This document shows, piece by piece, positions 24,729-32,398 of a stretch of 42,732 nt of DNA. How positions within the stretch are numbered: position 1 is the first letter of the stretch; every line of letters begins with the position of its first letter. The stretch comes from JAJFTV01 sp036825755 (GTDB lineage Bacteria > Chloroflexota > Anaerolineae > Anaerolineales > Anaerolineaceae): assembly GCA_036825755.1 (NCBI GenBank), contig DAISXR010000020.1, forward strand, positions 1-42,732, given 5' to 3'. The notes beneath the pieces were generated by a model. It was not told where the DNA came from, ran no database searches, and saw only the letters and a list, made by a program, of their open reading frames with translations. The position numbers and the translations under genes are program-made.

Positions 24729-25841
24729 TTACGCCGCTCCTGATGTCATAGTAAAGATTACGTTCACGCCAAACTCCATGGCGGCTCTGATTTCTTCACG
24801 CGTAGGGGTTCGTCCAGCAGCCTCGCCGTTCCATAACCCACCATAGTTGCATGTACTGTAAATGATGCCTTTACCGGCCTTCAACTCGCCTGTTTTCTGT
24901 GATCCGGCAGGAGCCAGAGCAAACAGATAGGGATGCGTTAGCAGAGCATGCCCTTTCGACACGTCCTGCAGCTTCACACCGGTCTGCTCAATCACCTTGC
25001 CAAACGATTCGACGGCGGCTTCATTGCATGCGTCGATAAAGATCATGCCGCCGCGCTCAATATAGCCTTTTAATCCGTTGGCCTGCGCGGTACTGAGCGT
25101 GAATTTACCTGTTCCTGCCAGGAACAGCAGGTCATAACCCATCACATCCGGCGTCACCTGCGGGAACGTATCCACCACCAGGCGCAGATTTTTCCCGGCA
25201 CAGGCTTCTTCCGCCAGGTGCAGCAGGCCGTCTGCCCAGGAAGAATCTGCTTTTTCACCCAGGGTGACCAGCGATGCGGTAACGAGTTTTTCGGACTTCA
25301 GCGCGATCAACTGGCGATAGCGTAGATCCAGTTCATTGGCAGCCGGGTGAGCCGGGTTTACGGCGTCGTGGATGGCGGCGTTGCGATCGCTGCGGTTGAA
25401 GCGTGCCAGCTCCAGCCAGCTCCCCTGCGGGATTTCCGCTCGGGCAGTCAACAAAAACTCATCACGGGTGTATTGCAGACCGTTCTCTTTTTTGGTTTTC
25501 TCGTCACCCACCGTGCTCTCACGGTGTGAAAGCAGAAGGAACAGGGGGCCATCCATTTCGCTGCCCAGGTCATACGCCACCGGCTCAGATAACACAATCA
25601 CTTGCCCGGAGGGGTCCACAGCAATGCCGGGCAGGACGAAGACGATGTTATCAGCCGGGTCACTGGCCGCTACATCCAGACCGGATAAAATTCCGGCTCC
25701 GTGGAAGAACAGGTTATGCGATTCATTCACCTGGCGATGGTAGGTATGAGCTTTATCCCACACATCGGCGGTTACAGGCATGCCGTCGTAAGGCTTAATC
25801 CTCATTTGAGGGAATAATGACATTTGATTATCGTTGCTCAC
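24729..25841 (-). CDS. tail-associated protein with C-terminal DUF4159-like domain
   Basis: 370 residues. The start is a GTG at 25841 with AAGGAA about 8 bases upstream. Residues about 10-110 have the beta-rich pattern often seen at the N-terminus of injection-system baseplate or fibre-adaptor proteins (HGAGILSGLDV, FVLPGIAVDPSGQVIVLSEP). Residues about 215-365 resemble DUF4159, a glutamine-amidotransferase-like flavodoxin fold: YDLLFLAGTGKFTLSTAQAN, then Y-I-E-R-G-G-M-I-F-I-D-A-C-N. DUF4159 proteins are of unknown function. The position right behind the baseplate gpI-like gene is where a tail fibre would be expected, so it may be an adaptor or a receptor-binding part. No collagen- or phage-fibre-like repeats are present. 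Confidence 0.72.
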   Translation of the reverse strand: MSNDNQMSLFPQMRIKPYDGMPVTADVWDKAHTYHRQVNESHNLFFHGAGILSGLDVAASDPADNIVFVLPGIAVDPSGQVIVLSEPVAYDLGSEMDGPLFLLLSHRESTVGDEKTKKENGLQYTRDEFLLTARAEIPQGSWLELARFNRSDRNAAIHDAVNPAHPAANELDLRYRQLIALKSEKLVTASLVTLGEKADSSWADGLLHLAEEACAGKNLRLVVDTFPQVTPDVMGYDLLFLAGTGKFTLSTAQANGLKGYIERGGMIFIDACNEAAVESFGKVIEQTGVKLQDVSKGHALLTHPYLFALAPAGSQKTGELKAGKGIIYSTCNYGGLWNGEAAGRTPTREEIRAAMEFGVNVIFTMTSGAA

Positions 25842-25863
25842 AGGTTATTCCTTCCTTTTTTGA

Positions 25864-26865
25864 TCATTCTGCGATCTGCAGGTTGAGCTTGCATACGGTA
25901 TGGGCGGGTTTTTGAGCATCGATGATGGAGAGAATTTTCTTGTGCATCATCTCCTTCACCTGTTTATTGTTCAGGTTTTCAGGCAGTTTGAACCGGTCAG
26001 GCTGGATGCGCATCTCCACCGAGAAGGTATCCGGGCTGTTATCGGTGCCCAGGGCGGTTTTGTAGCTCAGGTGAGTGCTGCTGCCCAACACAAGGTTGGT
26101 AGCCGGGCGTTCGATGATACGCACATCGCCGTCACTGAAAATCTGCAGAAAGTCCTGCATCGCGCCGCGCGTGCCCCGACGCTGGTACAGCGAAGCGGCC
26201 CTGCGAAGCATCTCGCGACGGCGTTCTTCCGGCACGGTCTCATCCCAGTATGCGCCCACCCACGAAGCCAGCCAGGGCAGGAATTGTTCGGGGGTCAGAT
26301 CAGGGTCAAAATAGTTGGATACCTGCCGGATCTGCCGGTCGATGGGTTTCCAGAAGCTCTCGAACAGCATCAGGAAACGCACCATCAGGTCATCCTGACG
26401 GTAGATCTCAGGCAGGTAGTTGATATATTCGCCGTCCAGTTTGAGCATCACATTCAGCCCCTCTGAGGCGATCTCATTCCCGTCCGCATCACGCAAAACT
26501 GCCGAACTGTTCACGCGCTGGGCGTAATCAGGGCGCAGCAGGCGTGCATGTGTGCAAAACTCAAACTGCTGGCCTTTTGCCTGAAGGTTTGCCAGTTCCC
26601 AGACGATATACGTATTGGAGCGCAGCGTACGCACACTGGCGGAAAGGACTGAGCTTTCATCCATCGCTTTGAATTCGATCAGCTCGCACTCGTCCGGCAG
26701 GGAGACCCACAGCGTGGCCTTCTCGAGCTTGAATTTACGCGCGGCAGGTGGCATCTGCAGACAGGTGTTGAACCTCACCGTCTCGCCCGGATAGCGGTTA
26801 TAAAAATCGGGCACGTGAGCCAGTGTCACTTCAGGATTTTCGGAATTCATGGTTTTTTGATCCAC
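25864..26865 (-). CDS. phage tail protein, P2 gpI-like (TIGR02242 type), baseplate
   Basis: 333 residues. The start is a GTG at 26865 with AGGA at 7-nt spacing; an ATG five codons further is possible. The core (about 145-260) has the family pattern YLPEIYRQDDLMVRFLMLFE, DPDLTPEQFLPWLASWVGAY, then R-R-R-E-M-L-R-R-A-A-S-L-Y-Q-R-R-G-T-R-G-A. It belongs to the baseplate inner part near gpJ (Afp12 in the Afp naming) and probably joins wedge subunits to the fibre network. The N-terminal 140 residues are beta-rich and specific to this protein. It lies 22 bases behind the gpJ-like gene. Confidence 0.9.
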   Translation of the reverse strand: MDQKTMNSENPEVTLAHVPDFYNRYPGETVRFNTCLQMPPAARKFKLEKATLWVSLPDECELIEFKAMDESSVLSASVRTLRSNTYIVWELANLQAKGQQFEFCTHARLLRPDYAQRVNSSAVLRDADGNEIASEGLNVMLKLDGEYINYLPEIYRQDDLMVRFLMLFESFWKPIDRQIRQVSNYFDPDLTPEQFLPWLASWVGAYWDETVPEERRREMLRRAASLYQRRGTRGAMQDFLQIFSDGDVRIIERPATNLVLGSSTHLSYKTALGTDNSPDTFSVEMRIQPDRFKLPENLNNKQVKEMMHKKILSIIDAQKPAHTVCKLNLQIAE

Positions 26866-26887
26866 GGTATCTTCCTATCATGAACGG

Positions 26888-28981
26888 CTACTTGCCGTAT
26901 ACATCGCTCAGGTTCACCACGGTGATGTTGTGCTGTAGTGAGCAAAGCAGACGGTCGGGTCCTACCCAGATCACTTTCTCTTTCACATCTTTCAACGGGA
27001 GAGAGTCAGTGTCTTTGCCGGGGCGGTCGGTGTCGCGGCTGACCTCGCGGGTGAGCAGCTCCACATCCAGTACATAACGCACACCGGGCACCCGCTGGAT
27101 CAGCGAGAAGATCTCAGCGGTGAACAGGTCTTTGCCAAATGGCCAACCGGTCCAGCCTTTTTCAAGCAGATGATCCTTTTCTTCCTGTTCAGGGAAGACC
27201 ACCAGCGGGTTGAGATAATTGCGAAGGTGCTGATCCACGCGGCGGGCGATGGTATCGGGGTCGGCAAATTCTTCGGCCACGATGCGGGCTTTTACCTGCA
27301 CACCCAGGTATTCAGGTTCACGGATTTTTACTTGCGTGGTGAGCAGGCGGTACTCATCGAGATAACGCTGGATATCCTGGGTAAACTGTTCGCTCAACCA
27401 TAGTTGGGTGAGATCATTCACCTGCAGCGAATCCGCGATGGAGGGTACTACCAGCACTTCCACCAGACCGGTCTTTTCACGCACGGTCTGCAGGGTTGGG
27501 TTCAGACACTTCACCCGCCCGATGGAACGGCTGTACGTCTGCACCATTTGCTCGTAATCCTGGATGGTGACGGCTCTTTTCTGCGCCTGCAGCTCACGCT
27601 GCGCGCGCAACTTGACTTCGTCCATGCTTTCTTCATCTCGCCCGCCATAGGAGCGGATGAGATTGGTCACACGCGATACATAGGCCACCGTGGTGGTCAT
27701 GCTGCGGATGCTGTTGACCGGCATATTGCCTTTAATGCCGCCGCCAAAACGGTAGCGTTTGAATACCAGAGGACGTCCACTTTCAGGGATACGCCCATAC
27801 TGCACCACCACGCCATCAGGCTGGCGCACCGACGGGCCAAGGATGACCTTGCCCTGTGCGGTATCCAGCACAAAATGGCGGTCGTAGCGGGTGGAATGCG
27901 AGAAATCCGGTACCACTTTCCAGGGAACCATCACGGGTTCACCGCTTTGCAGCTCTTCTACCGTCAGGGTTTCGCCATCGGCCAGATCCAACACCGGGAA
28001 ATGCTGCAGGGTGAATTCCTGGCCCGGTTCGCCGGTACTTTCACCGAGGTACTCCTGGTCCACCACCACCGCGTGAGTAGCCGGTACGGCAGCGCCCAGA
28101 GAGTGCACTTCCAGCGTCTTGACCCGCGGAGATTCGGTGTACATGCCCTGTGAGACAAAACGCTGCTCGATGCGACAGCGCAGCCACAAGGCGCTGCGCC
28201 CATGCACATCCTGCGGTTTGAAGGTGAGCGGCGTGTACAGCACCAGACTGCCTTCCTCATTGTTCAAACCGCCGGTGGTATCGCGTTCACCCTGCAAGGT
28301 GCTGAGCGGGATCTCCTGCCATTTGCCGTCGCCGGTGGAACATTCCCACACCCAGGGCGGATCTTCTCGGCGGATACCGACAGCCTCCGTGGGTTCGCAG
28401 GTGAAGTGAAGCTGCAGGATGTGTCCGCACAGATCGTTTTCCGGGTCAAAGCCGATGTAGAAGGTGTTGCCGGCTTTTGGGCGGGGCTGGTCAAACGGAT
28501 GGAAAATTTCCATTCCCAGGCGGGGCAGGAAATTTTTGTTGACATCCGATTCTTTTCGCACCTGGGTCAGGAAAGGCGGCACGATCTGCAGCAGGCGGTC
28601 GGTGGAGAACAAAATCTCCTCATTGGAGCTGTCTGAACGCACCTGCAGGCCGGCCGGGATGACCACTTTGGTGTCTTCCATCCCTTCCATCGGCAATCCA
28701 ATCGAGAGCCAGAAGGTCAGTTCGGTGCGGGCACTGCTGGCGGGGCTTTTCTTTAATCCCAGCAGATCAAGGAACTTGATATAGTTCTTCTCGGGAACCT
28801 GATTGAGCCGGTACACCATCATTTCGGTCATCCAGGCGAACAACTCAATCAGCGTGATGCCGGGATCGCTCAGGTTGTATTCGGTCCATTCCGGGCAGTA
28901 GTGGATGATCCGCTTGCGCGCTTCATCCACCAGGTCTTTTTGAAATCTCAGATCATCCAGGTTCGGTGCAGGTAATGCCAT
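26888..28981 (-). CDS. baseplate J-like protein (Afp11/P2 gpJ type)
   Basis: 697 residues; start 28981 with AGGAG at 7-nt spacing. The N-terminus (PGITLIELFAWMTEMMVYRLNQ, residues about 40-65) and the C-terminal half (QKRAVTIQDYEQMVQTYSRS, RVKCLNPT, EKTGLVEVLVVPSIAD, then PEYLGVQVKARI) are the marks of baseplate J/wedge proteins of contractile injection systems. The protein forms the wedge ring that joins sheath, hub and fibres and opens on firing. The length is in the normal range for eCIS members. The middle has extra beta-rich sequence. Confidence 0.93.
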   Translation of the reverse strand: MALPAPNLDDLRFQKDLVDEARKRIIHYCPEWTEYNLSDPGITLIELFAWMTEMMVYRLNQVPEKNYIKFLDLLGLKKSPASSARTELTFWLSIGLPMEGMEDTKVVIPAGLQVRSDSSNEEILFSTDRLLQIVPPFLTQVRKESDVNKNFLPRLGMEIFHPFDQPRPKAGNTFYIGFDPENDLCGHILQLHFTCEPTEAVGIRREDPPWVWECSTGDGKWQEIPLSTLQGERDTTGGLNNEEGSLVLYTPLTFKPQDVHGRSALWLRCRIEQRFVSQGMYTESPRVKTLEVHSLGAAVPATHAVVVDQEYLGESTGEPGQEFTLQHFPVLDLADGETLTVEELQSGEPVMVPWKVVPDFSHSTRYDRHFVLDTAQGKVILGPSVRQPDGVVVQYGRIPESGRPLVFKRYRFGGGIKGNMPVNSIRSMTTTVAYVSRVTNLIRSYGGRDEESMDEVKLRAQRELQAQKRAVTIQDYEQMVQTYSRSIGRVKCLNPTLQTVREKTGLVEVLVVPSIADSLQVNDLTQLWLSEQFTQDIQRYLDEYRLLTTQVKIREPEYLGVQVKARIVAEEFADPDTIARRVDQHLRNYLNPLVVFPEQEEKDHLLEKGWTGWPFGKDLFTAEIFSLIQRVPGVRYVLDVELLTREVSRDTDRPGKDTDSLPLKDVKEKVIWVGPDRLLCSLQHNITVVNLSDVYGK

Positions 28982-29040
28982 GCTTCTTCTCCTGACTCAA
29001 TAAATGAATAAATGCCGGTTACCGGTCAGCCAAAATTCCT

Positions 29041-29448
29041 TTACCATTCTTCTTCGCCGACCAGGAAGAAGGGGTAAACAATACTGCGCAGGTCATGTGT
29101 TTCCTTGATGCGGTATTCAATCTCCACGTAAATCGAACTGTCGTTATTCTCATCCAGCGAGGGAGTGACCGAAATCACGGTGATGCGCGGTTCCCAGAAT
29201 GCCAGAGCATCCTCCACGTACTTCCGCAGCATGCTGAATGTGGTGGAATCACGCGGTTCGAAGAGCAGCTCATATACACGGCAGCCAAACGTGGGACGCA
29301 TGACCCGCTCACCCGGGCGGGTGCCCAGAATGATCTGGATGGATTGCTCTATATCGCGTTCAGCCTCGGAGAGAGCAAACTCGTGCCGGGCATTTACCTG
29401 CAATGGAAAGGCCAGTCCTTTTCCGAGATGGTTTTGATCACGCTGCAT
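29041..29448 (-). CDS. gpW/gp25-like baseplate protein
   Basis: 135 residues. GKGLAFPLQVNARHEFALSE, D-I-E-Q-S-I-Q-I-I-L-G-T-R-P-G-E-R-V-M-R-P-T-F-G-C is the classical gp25 pattern, including the conserved E-R-V-M-R-P-x-F-G. The protein initiates sheath assembly on the baseplate and has the same fold as the sheath C-terminus (Afp9 type). AAGGAAC stands before the ATG at 29448. It lies 41 bases behind the PAAR gene. Confidence 0.95.
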   Translation of the reverse strand: MQRDQNHLGKGLAFPLQVNARHEFALSEAERDIEQSIQIILGTRPGERVMRPTFGCRVYELLFEPRDSTTFSMLRKYVEDALAFWEPRITVISVTPSLDENNDSSIYVEIEYRIKETHDLRSIVYPFFLVGEEEW

Positions 29449-29489
29449 AAGGTATGTTCCTTATCCTTTCATACAGGCTGACCGCCTGC

Positions 29490-29777
29490 CTAGGCGATCA
29501 GCACGGTGGGAGCGCCGCCCATCACAACCGTAGAAACCGGCACCCCCGTAATCGGATTGTTGCCAACCACCTGGCTGGTCATGCGCGCGGCAGGCCGCCC
29601 GCCGATGAGCACAGTAGGGCTGCCCATCATGATGGAGCCCACGCAGGCGGCGCCTGAAACCATATCGCCCATCACGGAGGCAGGCAGGCTGCAGATCAAC
29701 ACCGTAGCGACACCCGGCCCGGTGATGACATCGCCGGTTGCGGTCGTATCGGTGAGTCTTGCTGCTGGAAACGGCAT
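29490..29777 (-). CDS. PAAR-domain spike-tip protein
   Basis: 95 residues, a single PAAR domain: PAARLTDTTATGDVITGPGV, then SPTVLIGGRPAARMTSQVVG and repeated G-x-P-x-x-x-V-x-x-G-x-x-x-V-L-I hairpins. It sharpens the spike and can carry cargo domains; here there is no extra domain. The N-terminal His and the Cys usually binding Zn are reduced: only two Cys are visible, and the family's three His/one Cys site is not obvious. Start 29777 with AGGAG. Confidence 0.92.
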   Translation of the reverse strand: MPFPAARLTDTTATGDVITGPGVATVLICSLPASVMGDMVSGAACVGSIMMGSPTVLIGGRPAARMTSQVVGNNPITGVPVSTVVMGGAPTVLIA

Positions 29778-29801
29778 TTTTTCTTTCTCCTGTCTGGCCG
29801 G

Positions 29802-31628
29802 CTAGTTGATCTTTACCAGGCCGCCCTGAATTTCAACCATCGCGTTCCCCTTGAGCGATGTTTTGGTATTACCGGCAATATCCACCATGGTTCCTTTCAG
29901 CGTTGACCCCGCCGGTTCGAGCGCCAGTTCACTGGTCACGGCTTTGATCAGGGCTTTCTGTTTGGAATCAAAGCTCATAGCACCCTTGCTGGTCAGTGTA
30001 AAGTCTTGTCCGCTGTCGACGGTTACTTTTCCCTTGGCCTTAAAGATCAGGTCACCATCGCACTCAAATGTGATCGACTTATCTGTAGAATTGAAGGTGA
30101 TCTTGTTTTTGTCGGTCTTGTCCTGAATAATGATCTGTTCTTTGCCCTGGGTGTCATCCAGAATGACGGCGTGGCCTGTACGCGAGCGGATCACGCGCTG
30201 GTTGACTTTTCCACCCTTGTGGATCTCTTCTGTGCCTTTTGGCGGTTTGTCTTTCCCGTTCCACAGCGCGCCCACAATAAATGGGCGATTGACATCGCCC
30301 TGCTCAAAGGCAACCAGTACTTCATCATTTACCTCGGGCAAGAACATCATGCCGCGTTCGTTGCCCGCTGATGGCACGGCGATGCGCGCCCAGTAACTCT
30401 CGATCTCCGCCCCTGAGTTTTTTGGCATCCAGGGATATTTGATCTTTACCTTGCCTTCTTTGTCAGGATCGTCCAGGCTGGTGACCAGAGCTGTTACCAC
30501 GCCCCATTGCCGTTTGATATCTCCTTCATGGCGAACACCGGATGCGAGCAGGTGCGCGGTGGTTGGATCTGAAAATCCGTTGACGCTAAAATGGACTTTG
30601 TAGATACCGTTGGCCCATTCATGCCGGGCTTCGGTGACCAGATATTTTCCACTGAAACGGGTGCCTAAATTTTTAATGTTCAGCACGACACCGGCACGGA
30701 TTTGCGGGTTCCCAACCGGGCAGATGCCGGTAGCCTGTACAAAGGTGCTCTCTGACTCCAGAAGGCGCGATTCCGCCAGGGCCTTCGCCTCATTGGCGGT
30801 GGATATCGGATAATCGGTAACGAAATTTTCGTAGGAGCTGAATGCTTTTTGGGCTGTGGCGCTGCCTTTGGACGAGTAGCCAACTCCAACAAAACTCTGA
30901 CTGACCGAGGTGACTACCGACGTGATGGCTTCTTTCTTTTTGGGATCCCAACCTGTGACGCTCATTTTTTGGAGCTGTCCCATTGAACAAATACGCGGTT
31001 CAAAGCTGGTCAGATCATCGCCGTATTTCAGTTCAATCAGTGGTTGGCTGCTTGTGCTCTCTGCTTTTTTAAAATACAGGTTTTTCTCATCCACGCGTAT
31101 TTGGTATCCATTCAACTGCGCGCGTGAAAGCAAAAATTCCCAGTTGGTTTGATTCAATTGCAAAATGTACTCATAGGTAATCGAAGTGGCATCCACCTGT
31201 CCTGTAAGGCCTGCTTCCGAGGCCAGCGATGAAGCAAGATCGCTGTCCTTTTTCTTGAGGAATGTGCGGGTTTTTGTCCCGCGCATCAGGCGGTGGATTT
31301 TGTCATATCCGCGGATAATCAACTGCGGAGTATGTGCTTCCGGGAAAACCGGTTCCAGCGAGGTGATCTCACCAACGATCAGGATATCCTTTTTCTTTGT
31401 TTTTCCTGCGGTGGTGTCGACTTCCGCTTCCACCTCAATCTTGACTTCCTTACCGATATCGAGTTTGGTGTCATCAATATATTTCAGCTTGTCTTTGTTA
31501 AAATCATCTTCCAAAACAATGGTGAACATGCTGGGCAGGTTGTAACAGGTCTCCACCGACATACTGACCAAATCGGTGAGGAATTCCTGTTTCTGCCCGC
31601 CAATGGAAATGGTGATTACTTCATTCAT
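29802..31628 (-). CDS. VgrG-like spike protein (gp27-gp5 fusion)
   Basis: 608 residues. Residues about 1-350 are the gp27-like hub (MFTIVLEDDFNKDKLKYIDD, FLLSRAQLNGYQIRVDEKNL, the Phage_GPD pattern). Residues about 365-465 are the gp5 OB-fold (QWGVVTALVTSLDDPDKEGK, then A-R-I-A-V-P-S-A-G-N-E-R-G-M-M-F-L-P-E-V-N-D-E-V-L-V). After about 490 comes the repetitive beta-helix (SITFECDGDLIFKAKGKVTV). It ends with L-V-K-I-N and has no C-terminal effector domain. It makes the trimeric spike on which the PAAR protein sits (next gene, 24 bases away) and corresponds to Afp8. Confidence 0.95.
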   Translation of the reverse strand: MNEVITISIGGQKQEFLTDLVSMSVETCYNLPSMFTIVLEDDFNKDKLKYIDDTKLDIGKEVKIEVEAEVDTTAGKTKKKDILIVGEITSLEPVFPEAHTPQLIIRGYDKIHRLMRGTKTRTFLKKKDSDLASSLASEAGLTGQVDATSITYEYILQLNQTNWEFLLSRAQLNGYQIRVDEKNLYFKKAESTSSQPLIELKYGDDLTSFEPRICSMGQLQKMSVTGWDPKKKEAITSVVTSVSQSFVGVGYSSKGSATAQKAFSSYENFVTDYPISTANEAKALAESRLLESESTFVQATGICPVGNPQIRAGVVLNIKNLGTRFSGKYLVTEARHEWANGIYKVHFSVNGFSDPTTAHLLASGVRHEGDIKRQWGVVTALVTSLDDPDKEGKVKIKYPWMPKNSGAEIESYWARIAVPSAGNERGMMFLPEVNDEVLVAFEQGDVNRPFIVGALWNGKDKPPKGTEEIHKGGKVNQRVIRSRTGHAVILDDTQGKEQIIIQDKTDKNKITFNSTDKSITFECDGDLIFKAKGKVTVDSGQDFTLTSKGAMSFDSKQKALIKAVTSELALEPAGSTLKGTMVDIAGNTKTSLKGNAMVEIQGGLVKIN

Positions 31629-31646
31629 CTTGATTCCTGTTTCCCG

Positions 31647-32369
31647 TTATTCCTTGGGGATGACCAGACGCTGACCGGGTTGGATATCCAGCGGATTTTC
31701 CAACCCATTGGCTTCTGCGATGGTTCTCCATCTTCCGGGTTCGCCATATTCCTGATAGGCAAGATAATCCAGGCGGTCCCCGTGCTGCACCAGATGCGTC
31801 TTACGGGCGGTTGTACGGGTGGTGGGGTTCTGACTGCCTGATTTTCCGTCTTCATCCATCAACTGCACAAAGTCGACGTGGGCGCGCGCTCTCACCGGCA
31901 GGCCGCTGGGCAGGAACAGGGTATAGTGAACCTCGATCTTCTTGATCACCGCCAGGAAAAGCAAAAACTCGCCCCACACAAATTCAATGGCAGGGGGTTC
32001 CTGATCTTCCTTGCCGGCCGCTCCGCCGCCCATCAGCGCAAAAGACAACAACTGATTGGTGAAGCCCCGGACATCCTGGTTTCCCAGCAAAGTGGTATCA
32101 AAGATCAGATCCAACCCGAATTCAGCCGGGTTGCCGCCGCCGAATTCCATATCCGGGGCATTCGCCTGCGGTTGAGCTTCGCTGGTACTGGGGCCGGCTT
32201 TGGCCGCATGCCACTCCACCGTTTTGGAGATCTTAAGCGATTCGGGATTGAACTGGCATTCCAGGGTGGCCAGATCGTTTCCATCAGAATCAACTGCAAT
32301 CAGCTTTGCCTTTTGCAGCGAGGGTTTTTCCCGGGTCGGATCGATCATGCTTGTAATTTTTCCTAACAA
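31647..32369 (-). CDS. LysM-containing tube-baseplate adaptor (Afp7-like)
   Basis: 240 residues if started at the TTG at 32369, which has AGGAGG six bases upstream; an ATG seven codons later (32348) is the alternative. The first 170 residues match the CIS tube/adaptor pattern (LATLECQFNPESLKISKTVEW, GLDLIFDTTLLGNQDVRGF, FLLFLAVIKKIEVHYTLFLP, R-A-R-A-H-V-D-F). A single LysM domain closes the protein (HLVQHGDRLDYLAYQEYGEP, then P-L-D-I-Q-P-G-Q-R-L-V-I-P). Like gp53/Afp7 it joins the inner tube to the spike; LysM here is structural and need not bind peptidoglycan. It lies 18 bases upstream of the spike gene. Confidence 0.88.
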   Translation of the reverse strand: MLGKITSMIDPTREKPSLQKAKLIAVDSDGNDLATLECQFNPESLKISKTVEWHAAKAGPSTSEAQPQANAPDMEFGGGNPAEFGLDLIFDTTLLGNQDVRGFTNQLLSFALMGGGAAGKEDQEPPAIEFVWGEFLLFLAVIKKIEVHYTLFLPSGLPVRARAHVDFVQLMDEDGKSGSQNPTTRTTARKTHLVQHGDRLDYLAYQEYGEPGRWRTIAEANGLENPLDIQPGQRLVIPKE

Positions 32370-32398
32370 TTCCTGCCTCCTGGTCAATATTCCAATGA

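Noticed and set aside
27404..28153. 249-codon plus-strand frame opposite the baseplate J gene
   Set aside because: Antisense shadow: the baseplate gene is well supported, and this frame has a His/Gln/Arg-rich composition without a family pattern.
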